This document shows positions 19,073 through 29,535 of a stretch of 64,000 nt of DNA, in pieces (the first letter of the stretch is position 1; each line of letters opens with the position of its first letter). The notes under the pieces were generated by a model. The model was not told the DNA's origin, searched no databases, and saw nothing but the letters and a program-made list of their open reading frames with translations. The position numbers and the translations under genes were made by a program. This DNA comes from Neoceratodus forsteri (lineage: Eukaryota; Chordata; Ceratodontiformes; Ceratodontidae). Location of the stretch: positions 457,837,501-457,901,500 of the forward strand of contig CM057454.1 in the NCBI GenBank assembly GCA_016271365.2. The letters run 5' to 3'.

Positions 19073-21028
19073 AAAGTGGAAGCAGAGAGGATCTAGGTAA
19101 GTACAGACAGGTCAGCCTGACAGTGATCCTGGTGAAACTGGTAGAAACTTATAAAAGAGCACATAACTGAATAGCTGGAGGCCAGTGAGCTACAGGTAAA
19201 GAGGCAGCATGGCTCTCTGTTAGACAGATCATGCCAGACCAACTTTATAGACTTCTCAGATTGGGTCACAAAGGCACTTCATAAGGGCCAAGCAGTAGAC
19301 ATACTATATATGGACTTTAGCGAGGCTTTTGACTCTGTGCCCCACAGAAGACTTGTGAAGAAGCTGTGGGATCTGGGGATGGGAGGCAAATTAGCTAGGT
19401 GGATTAGTAACTGGCTGAGGTGAAGAACTCAGAGGGTAGTAGTAGTCAATGGGGAATACTCATTGGTTAGAAAGGTCACTAGTGGGGTGCCACAGGGTCA
19501 GTCCTGGGACTGGTCATTTTCAATAGAAACATAGAAAATAGAAGTTTTCAGCAGATAAGGACCTCTTGGCCCACCTAGTCTGCCCTAAATTGCCTATCTA
19601 CTGTGCTACCACAGACCCTGCTCGATCTCCGGCTTTACCCCTCCCAGCCCTAATACTATGGTCCCCTGGTGTCTGTGCCATGCATGCTTGAATCCTACTA
19701 CCATTTTAGTACCCACCACCTCTGCTGGGAGGCCATTCCAGGTGTCCACTACCCTTTCTGTGAAGAAATATTTCCTCACATCCCCTCTGAGTCCCTCCCC
19801 CTGCTTCATGGCATGATCTCTTGTCCTCAAGCATCTCTTTCTATGTAAAATGCTACCTTCCTGTACATTATTAATACATTTGAGGTATTTGTACATTTCT
19901 ATCATGTCCCCGCTTCCCTCCTTTCCTCTAGACAGTAAATATTTAATTCCATGAATCTTTCCTTGTAGGGCTTTTGATGCAGGCCTTGCACCATTTTGGT
20001 TTCCCTCTTCTGTACATATTCATCTGTGATATAGGGAAGGGGATTCAAGGTAATACTGGCCACTTTGCAGATAATACCAAAATCAGTGTCAAGATGGAGG
20101 GAATATAGGGAATGAAAACAGACCTGGATGGACTGGAAAAGGGGTCCAAAATATGGCAACTCAAATTTAATACCAAAAAGTGTAAAGTTATGCACATTGA
20201 CAAAATAAATCCAGAAACAAAGCAGTGGTTGGGAAGTGAGGGTGGTACAGACATCAGAGGAAAGGGACCTGGTGATCATTATTAGTGACAGTCTAAAGTT
20301 CCATTCCCAATGCCAGAAGGCTGTGGAGAAAGGAAATACAATGTTGGGGTGCATAGGGAGGCAGTTTGCTAGCAGAAGGAAGGACGTTATTCTGCCTCTG
20401 TACAGATCCTTGGTGAGACTTCACCTAGACTACTGTCCATTGTTCAGGAGCCTCTGCCTGATGAAGAACAAAGATCTTTTGGAATCTGTTAATTGAGGAC
20501 TATGACGATGGAGATGCTTTAGGAAAAGCAGGGGAAGACATCTGAGACGAGGCTGGAGAATCTCAATATGTGAACACTAGAGACCGGGGGGAGGGGGGGC
20601 ATCATAGAGACCTGTAAGTATTTAAGGGGCATTAATAAAGGGGACAGTAGTGGCCTGTTAATAAAAAGCAAGGAAAAGGTAACAAGAGGTCATAGCTGGA
20701 AAATGGTGGGTGGAAGCCTCAGGAGGGATGTAAAGATGCTCTTCTTTATCGAATGAGTAGTGGGGAAGTAGACTGCATTGTTGAAGAATTGGTCAGCGCA
20801 GAATCTGCTGTTGGTTTCAAACACAGGTAGGATAGACTCAGAGGAATAATCCAAACCAGAGGAAGGAGTGTATGCAGTCGAGTAGATGGGCTGAGTAGAC
20901 GAGGGAGGGGGTGTTATGGTCATCAGGTGACTAGTATTAGGCTGGTTGCAGATGCAGGCAGGTTTAGCACAGACTCGGTGGGCTATTGGGCTTTTTTGTG
21001 CCATCAACATCTATGGTTATATGTTTCT
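19060..21028 (+). mobile_element. CR1 LINE (RT to 3' end) hosting a nested CR1
   Basis: Plus-strand blocks are 'VPLHKSGSREDLGKYR' (19057-19105), the RT core 'AVDILYMDFSEAFDSVPHRR' (about 19290-19350), 'VTSGVPQGQSWDW'-type QG block (about 19480-19512), then after the nested insert 'FADNTKISVKMEG' (20059-20100; FADD became FADN), 'RQFASRRKDVILPLYRSLVR' (20360-20420) and late CR1 sequence. It ends near 21028 in a CTATG/TTTCTAT octamer-type tail. It is heavily decayed. Confidence 0.8.
19523..20025 (-). mobile_element. CR1 LINE 3' fragment nested in another CR1
   Basis: On the minus strand, 'EERFMELNIYCLEERRE'-type sequence (about 19920-19960), 'MIEMYKYLKCINN' and 'RKYFFTERVVDTWNGLPAEV' are followed by the 3' UTR and the tail at 19523-19540. 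This is the CR1 C-terminus. The outer CR1 coding sequence resumes in register after it (N/DIGKGIQGNT... FADNTKI), which shows a clean insertion between 19522 and about 20026. Confidence 0.85.
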
Positions 21029-21030
21029 AT

Positions 21031-21170
21031 AAGTAAATGGGATGGCACAGATCTTTCTTGGCTATTCAAGAGTGTCATCTCTGGACATCTTAGGGGTTCT
21101 GGAACCCCAAGATAGCACAAGACAATACTCTTGATTAGCCAAGAGTGGTCTGTGCCATCCTATTCACTTT
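21031..21170. mobile_element. Palindromic MITE-like element, ~140 bp
   Basis: The left arm (AAGTAAATGGGATGGCACAG ... TCTTGGCTATTCAAGAGT) and the right arm (ACTCTTGATTAGCCAAGA ... CTGTGCCATCCTATTCACTT) are complementary over about 65 bp. They meet at GGGGTTCTGGAACCCC. The flanks TTTCTA (left, 21024-21029) and TTTCTA (right, ~21170) may be a target duplication. There is no ORF. Confidence 0.8.
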
Positions 21171-21359
21171 TTCTAAAGATTTTCTTTTTCCAATCCTGAA
21201 AATATGAGTAAGAAATTATAGTAATTGTAAAATATGTGTTTCAGAACTAAAATAAATGCATTCAGACCAATGTTCAGCACACTTGATTAAAATGAGGAGC
21301 ATATTCCGCAACACCAGTTGTATAGTAATATTAAACAATTGCTGAATATTCTTTCTCAT

Positions 21360-22150
21360 CATAAGAATAGCCCACACTTGCAGTTAGTCCTATTCTTTAG
21401 ATGCTGAAAAAGCATTTGATACTTAAATTGGACTTATTTGCAACATATGATGTGGGTGATGGGCCTTGGAAAGGACTCACTGTCCTGGGAGCTTCAAAAC
21501 TGAGAGATGAACGTGGCAGGGCTGAGTCGGTCGCTCCTCCTTTTTGCTCTCAGTATGGAACCTCTTGTTGATGCCATAAGACAAAGGGCAGGGTTTCAGG
21601 GAATCAAAGTCAATGGGTATGATAACTGGATCTCCTTATATGTAGATGACACTTTAATTTACATAGATAGCCCACAAACATCAATACCAATTCTGCTGTG
21701 TATTTTAAAGCAATATGGCCTAGCTTCAGAATTTAAGGTGAACATTGACAAATGTGAGATCGTGGTAATTAATGAAGTAGTGCAACCTGCCCTGAAGCAT
21801 ATCATTCCCTTTAAACAGATTAAGGATGGAGTCCATTATTTAGGCATCCAGACACTCATCAACCTACATAAATCATATAAAGTGAATTATGAAGCCCTTC
21901 ATCAACAGGTTAGGTAAGCTCCAAATAGGTGAAGTAACCTACCCCTGACTTTTGTTGACAGACTGGAAATGGTCAAAATGAATTTACTGCTCAGGTACCT
22001 GCTCCTTTACTCTATGTTGCCAGTTCCAGTACCACCAAAACTTTGTAAAGAGCTAAATAAAAGCTCTCAAAATTCATTTGGAAAGGGAGAAAACCTAGGA
22101 TATGCTGGTCAGTTCTAACAGAAAGTAAAATAATGGGGGACTAGGTTGCC
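21360..22150 (+). pseudogene. L1-clade LINE ORF2, first part
   Basis: A degraded 'LDAEKAFDT' block at about 21388-21420 is followed by the 136-codon frame from 21507, with 'FALSMEPLVDAIRQ', 'GIKVNGYDNWISLYVDDTLI' (active site YVDD at about 21640), 'ILKQYGLASEFKVNIDKCEI' and 'GVHYLGIQTLINL'. The next ~180 bp continues as L1 ('NLLLRYLLLYSMLPVPVPPK') until LINE-B begins. The remainder of ORF2 resumes at 28445. Confidence 0.85.
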
Positions 22151-22180
22151 TAATATTCAGCAATTCGGTACTGCGGATCA

Positions 22181-22483
22181 ATCCGTGGGCTTCCCAAGCT
22201 GCTCCTGTGGCCTTGGTTCTCTCCGAGCAGGCCACAGCTAACAGACCACCCGACTGACCCCCGGACAGATTCATACAGCCCATCTGTGGGCTTCCCAAGC
22301 TGCTCCTGTGGCCTTGGCTCTCTCCGAGCAGGCCACAGCTAACAGACCACCCGACTGACCCCCGGACAGATTCAGACAGCCCACCTGTGGGCTTCCCAAG
22401 CTGCTCCTGTGGCCTTGGCTCTCTCCGAGCAGGCCACAGCTAACAGACCACCCGACTGACCCCCGGACAGATTCAGGCATGCA
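22181..22483 (+). repeat. Three 101-bp tandem monomers in LINE-B 5' UTR
   Basis: GTGGGCTTCCCAAGCTGCTC recurs at 22185, 22286 and 22387, an exact 101-bp period. Each unit continues with GAGCAGGCCACAGCTAACAG and CCACCCGACTGACCCCCGGA. Units 1-3 differ at only a few positions. Tandem 5' monomers act as promoters in some LINEs, and that is the likely role here. Confidence 0.95.
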
Positions 22484-23446
22484 CCGGACCTCCGAAACTC
22501 ATGGTTTTGAATGCCACTGTTTTGACTGGATGCCCAGTGGATGAGCCAGGCAGTGATTGGCAGTTTCTGCTCCTCGGCTGATTTTCCAACGCCTGGCGCT
22601 TCCTGATCTCAGGGAAATCTCTTTCTGTGCTTTGTTCTGGACTGAATTTTTGTTAATGTAATCTACATATGTTATGCATCAGTTGGTCTTACTTTACCTG
22701 CCAGCTTATCTAGTCTATTACAAGCGACTAGTCTAGCCTCTCAGTGTTACTTAGTGCTTGACAAACTGTATTGTATAGTAGCCGATGTTTGACTGCTTGA
22801 CCTAGCTACTGAGCAAGACTGCTGCAGTTTTCCATTTCTGCCCTACTGTCGAACTCTGCCCCTTCCCACACTGGTCTCTCTGCCAATTATTAATTTCTCT
22901 GCCCCACTTGTAATGCTGTCTCTCTAAACACCTTACTTTCTTCTCTGCCTTACCTACAAACCCTTTCTACACCCCGCTGCTGCTGTCCTCCTCAGGCGTC
23001 CGGTGCCAAAGCACAGGACCCCCAATGCACTCCTCTTCTAGCTCCAAATAATTGCCCTGCATTTACCACCTCTTTACCTCATGCTTTGTCTTTCCCCATT
23101 GCCTGCCCCACTGAGCTTGCTGTTGTACTCTAGCTGTATTTAATCCTCTGTGTTTCCCTCCTTGTTCCACAGACAGCCCATCTGTGGGCTTCCCAGGCTG
23201 CTCCTGTGGCCTTGGCTCTCTCTGAGCAGGCCACAGCTAACAGACCACCCGACTGACCCCCAGACAGATTCAGGTATGCACCGGACCTCTGAAACTCGTG
23301 GTTTTGAATGCCACTGTTTTGACTGGATGCCTAGTGGAGGAACCAGGCACTGATTGGCAGCTTTACTCCTTGGCTGATTTTCCAACGCCTGGCGCTTCCT
23401 GATCTCAGGGAAATCTCTTTCTGTGCTTTGTTCTGGACTGAATTTT
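22378..23446 (+). repeat. ~280-bp direct repeat pair, ~790 bp apart, in LINE-B 5' UTR
   Basis: The last 101-bp monomer plus about 175 bp downstream (22378-22655, through GCACCGGACCTC, GACTGGATGCC, CCAACGCCTGGCGCTTCCTG and TTCTGGACTGAATTTTT) is repeated at 23171-23446 with few differences. The 5' end is therefore a higher-order array: three short monomers, unique sequence, then one short monomer in a second long unit. Confidence 0.9.
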
Positions 23447-24423
23447 TTCACCCATCCCCCCTCCCCCTCCTTCTCACAGTATTAAATAGACCCTTACTCC
23501 ACCCCTTCCTCAGCCTAGCAGCAGATTGGTTACTCCACTGCTGCACATTTTCATGCTATTGGCCTCCCTGTCTTCAATACCTGACTTGACCCACTTTCTC
23601 ACCGCCCCTTTTTAAAGCAGTCCCACCCACAGGATCACACATTTCCTCTCAACCTTTTCTCCAGCCACTCCATCTAACTCCTCTCAATTAGTGCTCTACC
23701 TGCCCTATTGTGAGGGACCTCACCCTAATTCGACTATATACCCTTTCAACTATAAACCAGCTAGCAGTTAAGCAGGCCAGCAACACCAAACAAACTACCT
23801 TGGGGTGCAACCATCTACTACTACTCCTCACTACCTCTTTTGGCATTGCTGGTACCATACACGTCCTTTTGTTCTGCAAATTTTGGACTCCCCGCTGTTC
23901 TGTCTAACCCTTTATGTGAATCCACTTTATTAACCCTCACTCTCCTTCTCTCCCTCAGCTGAGGAACTGTCGCCCAGGTTCCCAGCTCCTAAGCCGCGGG
24001 ATTCCTGGCTACCGGGCGGTCAGCGCCCCTCTAGCCAACGCTCGAGACTGCAGACATGGACCCAAGGCCCTACAAGGTACGGCAACTACCGCAGCTTTTT
24101 CAACCGCCCCCCCACCTCCGCTGATTATTAAATACAGTAGCTCCTGCCAAAATATTAGTCCACGTCCCCTGGCGCAGTGCCCCACCAATAGAGACTTAGT
24201 TCGTGATCCCCCTCTTCTCTGTCCAGCCTATGGGATCCAACTCTCAGGGCCTCGCCTTACTAAAACGCATAGGCTCTCCTTGGCTGTGCCTTCACCACTA
24301 AATATTTTTAATGCTATCAAATTTGGGTCCACCTGGATCGGAAAGCTACTGATAAGCTGCATTAATTCAGCAACCCCACTGGCCCCTGGGATAATTGACT
24401 GGCTCCTTTTTTGAGGTACCATC

Positions 24424-24807
24424 ATGTCGGGCCCTATATGGCTCCTTATACTGCCCCTTCTTCTGCTGATATCAGCTGCCCAGCATTGGACACCTGAACT
24501 ACCATCATGTTTGGTCTACAACGGCACCTTGTGCTGTATACCACATAGTAACTTATCCTTTAATTGCCTCTGTGATTCCAAGTACCAATACCTCGAACCC
24601 TGCTCTTGGACCACACATACCAGTAGTACTCATAACACTCCCCCACCACAAGGCCCACCTCCCACCACGCAGACTTCTATCTCCTCCCCGTCTATTGTGG
24701 TAGGGGTACTAGCTCTTGCTACAACAGATCAGCTCTTCTATGGTGGCTACTTTCCAGTCCCTAAAAACATCAGATCTACTAGACGGGAGAAAGGCAGGAA
24801 TTACTAG
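24424..24807 (+). CDS. LINE-B 5' ORF: secreted-protein-like, Cys-rich (127 codons)
   Basis: The ATG at 24424 starts 'MSGPIWLLILPLLLLISAAQ', a textbook-looking signal peptide (short n-region, Leu-rich core, small residues before a possible cleavage). Several Cys follow, plus two N-glycosylation sequons (NGT, NLS), and then a Pro/Thr-rich stretch. The TAG stop at 24805-24807 is in the same frame as the following 2A/endonuclease ORF, so the two may once have been one polyprotein or may be linked by readthrough. I do not recognise the protein family. It is part of the LINE, not a host gene. Confidence 0.55.
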   Translation: MSGPIWLLILPLLLLISAAQHWTPELPSCLVYNGTLCCIPHSNLSFNCLCDSKYQYLEPCSWTTHTSSTHNTPPPQGPPPTTQTSISSPSIVVGVLALATTDQLFYGGYFPVPKNIRSTRREKGRNY

Positions 24808-25758
24808 CTTATAATTAGCGCTCTTAGAAAATTCCTACTTATCCTCCTGCTATGTTCAGGCAACGTAGAACTCAACCCTGGCCCCCCAGAAGCTATTGCT
24901 TTGCCAGCAGAACTAGCAAATTTAAAAGGAATAAGCTTCTTGCATATTAACGTATGTAGCCTCCTTAAAAAGATAACTTTAATACAAACCTGGGTAAATC
25001 ATACCTCTCCTGACATACTTGTGATTTCCGAAACTTGGCTTAGACCCAGCACCACTGATAGAGAAGTAAACATACCCAACTATGCCTTGTTCAGAGCTGA
25101 TAAGCATGCCAGAGGAGGAGGGGTAGTTATCTACGTTAAAGACATATTGACTGCCTTCTGCTTATCCTCGGAATCTGTCTCCAGCGAATTCGAATGCCTA
25201 ATTCTCAAAGTGGAAATTACACAGACTACTGCACTTTGCGTAATAGGATGCTACAGACCACCATCTGCTGGCCTACAGCTTGTGTCATATCTAAGTGACA
25301 AGTTGGGACAGGGGTTGCCAGAAACTATTATTTTAGGAGACCTCAACTTTGACTGGCTCTCTAACATAGCTGCCCCCCTTGCATCCTTCTGTGATGAACA
25401 TGGGCTGACGCAACTTATTACTGAACCAACACACCCAAACGTGAATAACCCCAGTAAAAGTACACTTTTGGATGTGCTAATGGTGAGCAAACCTTATCTC
25501 TTCTCCCACGCTGATGTCTTCTTCTCAGATGCCAGCGACCATTGTTTTATTGCGGGAGTAAGATCCACCAACAACCCAGCACCCATCAGCAAGTTTTCTA
25601 TGAAGAGTTCCAGGTGCAACTTCAATGAACATGCCTACCTAAACGAGCTTAAGTACTCCCCTGAGTGGCAAGATTTCTACCTGGCCAAAATGATTACGTC
25701 AGCTTACAATATCTTCCACAACATTCTATCAAGGGCCCTTAATAAGTATGCTCCCTGA
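24808..25758 (+). pseudogene. LINE-B leader, 2A-like motif and AP-type endonuclease
   Basis: The open frame begins right after the upstream TAG with a hydrophobic 'KFLLILLLCSG' run, NVELNPGP, then 'GISFLHINVCSLLKK' (first catalytic Asn region), 'ILVISETWLRP' (catalytic Glu), 'HARGGGVVIYVKD', 'LCVIGCYRPPS', 'ETIILGDLNFDWL' (GDLN in place of GDFN) and 'FFSDASDHCFIAG' (SDH). All core APE residues are present. The frame ends in TGA at 25756-25758 after 'NKYAP'; the same frame then continues, so this looks like a point stop. It would nick genomic DNA for insertion. Confidence 0.85.
24859..24885 (+). other. 2A-like peptide motif (GNVELNPGP)
   Basis: In frame with the endonuclease and directly after a Leu-rich segment. 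NPGP with an upstream (D/G)xE is the core of 2A-type ribosome-skipping peptides. 2A-like sequences are known N-terminal to the endonuclease in some APE LINEs. The usual Asp before V/I-E is Asn here, which may lower activity. Confidence 0.75.
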
Positions 25759-25759
25759 T

Positions 25760-26936
25760 TAAAGTTCAAACTAGGACCAAAACCTGTAAATGGTTCACCC
25801 TCAGATCAAGTCCTTGCTTCTAGAAGAGATAAGCTCTGGAAAAAAGCGCGCAGACTGAACACTGCAGTGGATTGGAACCAGTTCAGGAGACTATGAAATT
25901 TATGTACCAAAACAATCAGAGAATCGAAGGCCACCTTCTTCAAATCCGAACTTGACTCTGCCACAAAGAGCCCAATCAAGCTCTGGAACACAATCAATGA
26001 TCTGCTAGGCCACTCCCCAGGAAATTCACTCCCGACCAAGATTACCTCTGGCAACTTGACTATAACCGAAAAGATGGATATACTTGACGCATTCAATAAC
26101 CACTTTGATACTGCAGGCATGGCATTTGATAACTCCCCTGCAAACATACTTTGCTCCCAGACTGCCAGCCAACTGCCTGAAACTCCGATAGCTTCGCCGC
26201 CTTTCTCGCTTCAACCTGCCCCACTGAAAGAGGTAGAGGACCTCTTGCTTCAGTTGGATACTAGAAAAAGTGCTGGGGCCAACACCCTTGACCCTTACTT
26301 CCTAAAATTGCCTACCACGTTACTAGCAAACCCGTCCACCTTTTTAACTTATCCCTGGCTGGGGCACCTTACCACCTATATGGAAGACAGCACATGTCAT
26401 ACCACTGTTCAAATCAGGTGACCCTGGCGATCTCGATAACTACAGGCCAATTTCCCTCCTTCCGGTCCTGTCCAAGCGCCTAGAGAAAATTGTAAATGCA
26501 CAGCTGAGGACTCACCTTGAGTCTAGGGAACTGCTAAATCCTATGCAGTCCGGATTCAGAGCTAAACATAGCACTATCTCAGCCCTCGCCAAAGTTACTA
26601 ATGACTGCCAGCGTAATCTTGAGAGGAAAAACTTTATTTGTGCTGTTTTCCTTGATCTAAGCAAGGCTTTTGACACCATCGACCATAGTCTGCTCCTCTC
26701 CTCCCTTATACCATAGGTGTGGACCCCTCCTCTCTGTGTTGGTTTACTGACTATCTTACAGGGCGCCTTCAACAAGTTAAAGCTGAAGGAGGCCTGTCCC
26801 CCTTAAAAACTCTGCAAAGAGGGGTACCTCAAGGTTCTATATTAGGACCCTTACTTTTTGCAATCTACATTAATAACATCGACTACTGTATAAAATAAGC
26901 CAACATCCATCTGTTTGCAGATGATACAGTTCTCTA
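25760..26936 (+). pseudogene. LINE-B linker and reverse transcriptase
   Basis: After the TGA the frame reads a basic linker and 'KLWNTINDLLGHSPGNSLPT' (about 25980-26040). A 121-codon frame from 26056 follows, with 'EVEDLLLQLDTRKSAGANTL'. A frameshift occurs near 26340-26400. RT blocks then follow: 'AHVIPLFKSGDPGDLDNYRP' (about 26391), 'LSKRLEKIVNAQLRTHLESR', 'AVFLDLSKAFDTIDHSLLLS' (26642-26700), a stop at about 26715, 'LQRGVPQGSILGPLLFAIYI' and the FADDTVLYV active site (about 26914-26940). Confidence 0.85.
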
Positions 26937-26937
26937 C

Positions 26938-27810
26938 GTGAGTCACCCAACACCTGAAGCTGCCTGCAGTGACCTACAGTCAGAATTCAACCTTTTGCAA
27001 AGCCAGCTCCTCCAAAAAAAGCTACTCCTTAATGCCAGAAAAACTAAAGCAATGGTCCTCTCCACTTTTATCCGTACAGCTAACCCTGTGTCCAGTGGGA
27101 CAGTTCCCCAAATTACCACAGTTCTAGGTAAAAAACTAGAATTTGTTACAAAATTCAAATATCTGGGAGTTTGGATAGACCAAAGACTCTCCTTCATTGA
27201 ACATATCGAGGACTTGCTAAAACGACTTCGGCAAAGGCTTGGACTGTTTTTTAGAATCAACCAATTTCTCACCAGAGATGCCAAGAAACAACTGGTCCAA
27301 TCCCTTTTCCTATCATTGGTTGATTACACTGACTTCCTCTACAGCCAGTGCCCCAACTCTTACATGGCTAAACTGGACACACTCTACCATCGAGCACTGA
27401 GGTTTACAACGGGACTCCCCTTCAACACACATCACTGCACCCTATATGCGGCAGTGGGGTGGACATCACTAAAGTTCAGGTGCCACAGAAATGCCGCTCC
27501 CTGGACCAATAGAGCCATCTCTAATAAGCTGCCTTACTATATCTCCTGCTGTCTTTCCCTGAGTATAATTGGGAAATACGCATTAAGAAGTTACTCAGCT
27601 ATTACACTTAAAGTACCCAAAGCAAAATCCCGCTTCAGCAGGGCAGCCATAAGCTTCGTGCTACCTACCTTATGGAACAATCTCAAAAAACCTCAAATTA
27701 AGCACTCTAATTGGTATAAATGCCTTCAAGATGCTTTATTTCCATTACAATCAGAAAAGTATGTAACTGTTCCCACTCAGACCCAGTACGGTGTCTGCAC
27801 TGGTATATAA
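26938..27810 (+). pseudogene. LINE-B RT thumb and C-terminal domain (290 codons, open)
   Basis: This continues directly from the active site: 'LLLNARKTKAMVLSTFIR', 'FKYLGVWIDQRLSFIEHIED', 'RQRLGLFFRINQFLTRDAKK', 'VDYTDFLYSQCPNSYMAKLD', 'LYHRALRFTTGLPFNTHHCT' and the C-terminal 'ISFVLPTLWNNLKKPQIKHS'. The frame is open to a TAA at 27808-27810. It is the longest intact reading frame in the window and supports LINE-B being a relatively recent insertion. Confidence 0.9.
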
Positions 27811-28444
27811 TAGCCCCTAGACCCAGTTTTAAGTACTGACCCCCAGCTTGCTCCTCACCAGCCTAATTGTTCTCTCTCTTATCCCCTGTCTTATCAACAC
27901 TAGGCCATCCATCCCTTATTCTTCCTTTCCCAACCTCGGATAGGAGCTCACTACCCTGGGTTGTGACATCCTACCATGCCCCGTACTTTATAGCATTCAA
28001 TCCTGGGGCTCACACATACTCCTTTTCTCCATCCACCTTCTCTACATCCCGTTTTACCAACTCCTTTTTGTGCACCGTGCCCTCCTAGCCTTTCTCCCCC
28101 TACCTCCCTCCCTTCCCCCCACCTTCACCTCTACCTTGTGTATATTTTTATTTTTTTCTTCCGTTACTTCCTCCTGCAACCTAAGATAACCTGCTTTATC
28201 TTCCTATAGACACTTCTATGTATGTAAATACCGCGTAATCTGTATAATATCTGTATAATTCTATGTACATATGAACTTCTTTTTCTTCCTCTCTATAAAG
28301 AGTATTATCTGTATTGCCTTGTAAATACCTGTGTTGACCTATATACAATTGTTCATGCTCCACCCAGGTCCATCTTGCAAATGAGCTTCTGCTCAACGAT
28401 GAACGCCTGGTTAAATAAAGACTTGATTGATTCATTGAATTGAA

Positions 28445-29535
28445 TCATACTATGGACATTTTGAGGGATTTTCAAGGACAATGGCTGGGTAAACATGGAG
28501 CTCAGTACCTGCACTTACATACCATTGAAATTGCTCCCATGGACAATCACGGACAGAGAAGGTACATAACATTTCGAGTATCTAGAAAAAACATGCCACG
28601 CAGGAGTGGTTGAAAGTGAAACAAATTTGGGGGGAACTAATAATCCAATTTGGTTCAAAATTCCTGTACAAAGACTCTCTCAGTTTCCATTGGCTAGGTG
28701 GGATAACACTTTCCATACACAGGCCAGGAAGGGTTGTTAGCCCTGAAACAGCTTGTAGCAGAAGGGAATGTTATTAAAAGTTTTCTGCAGTTACAGGTAG
28801 AATTTGGGCCAACCCCAGGAATTTCCATACATACTGTACCTACAATGTAGATACTTCATATTAAAAGGCCCAGGTTTGGGAGGTATACAGTACAGCAGGT
28901 CCCCCTAGGAACTGATCTTAAGTGATCTGAGGTTCAAGCACAGAACTACACACTGCTGAATGGAGACAATGGCAAACAGGCCAGAGAAAGCCTTCAATCC
29001 AGATGGGAGGGGGAGGTGAATACTCACCTCATCCCGGAGGAAAGGACTAAAATTTGGCTAGGGGTACACAAAGCAATCACCTCCATGTCATGGCAAGAAT
29101 TTTGATGGAAAGTATGTGCTCAGTTTTTTTTTATCACTCCAGTGATATCCTGGCACACAGACTGCTGCTGGAGAGGGTGTGTGGGAAAGGGTACACACTA
29201 TGATATGTTTGGGAGTGCCCAATAATTAAACCTTTTTGGGCAGACATGGCATAAGCCATAAAGAACATGATGGAGCTGCTCATTCCCCCCACATTTGAGC
29301 ATTTGATTTGGGGTCTTCCTCCCAGGAGGATCAGATTTGTAAATAAAAAAATACCTGTTCTTAATTTTGATTGCAGCAGTGGACAAAACCATTACTTAGC
29401 ACTGACTTTCTAAAACCCGATCACAGCTGGATAATTGGCAGCGTAACAGTCTAAGAATTCAAATCATGGAATTAATTACAGCTATGCTGTGTTTGCAGCA
29501 GGGAGAATTCAATGCCTATTGTGGTTACCCCTTTT
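28445..29535 (+). pseudogene. L1-clade LINE ORF2, C-terminal part
   Basis: This resumes the L1 interrupted at 22150. Recognisable late ORF2 sequence includes 'CWRGCVGKGTHYDMFGSAQ'-type residues (about 29170-29220; L1 ORF2 ends with a Cys-rich CWRC...H...C block) and 'PPTFEHLIWGLPPRRIRFVN' in another frame (about 29284-29340). Multiple frameshifts. The 3' end of the L1 is not clear. Confidence 0.65.

Larger units (their letters stand above)
22155..28437 (+). mobile_element. LINE-B: near-complete L2-like LINE inserted in an L1
   Basis: In order: tandem 5' monomers (22181-22483), a longer repeated 5' block, a 5' UTR to about 24420, an ORF with a signal-peptide-like start (24424-24807), a hydrophobic leader with a 2A-like motif (24859-24885), APE endonuclease (to 25758), linker and RT (25760-26936), thumb and C-terminus (to 27810), and a 3' UTR with pyrimidine-rich tracts ending AATAAAGACTTGATTGATT. 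A perfect hairpin TGAGC-TTCT-GCTCA lies near 28383. Only about six breaks disrupt the coding region, so it is fairly young. The host L1 continues on both sides. Confidence 0.85.

Noticed and set aside
22181..22483. CRISPR-like or satellite array
   Set aside because: Units are directly adjacent with no spacers and belong to the 5' end of LINE-B; the context is a vertebrate genome.
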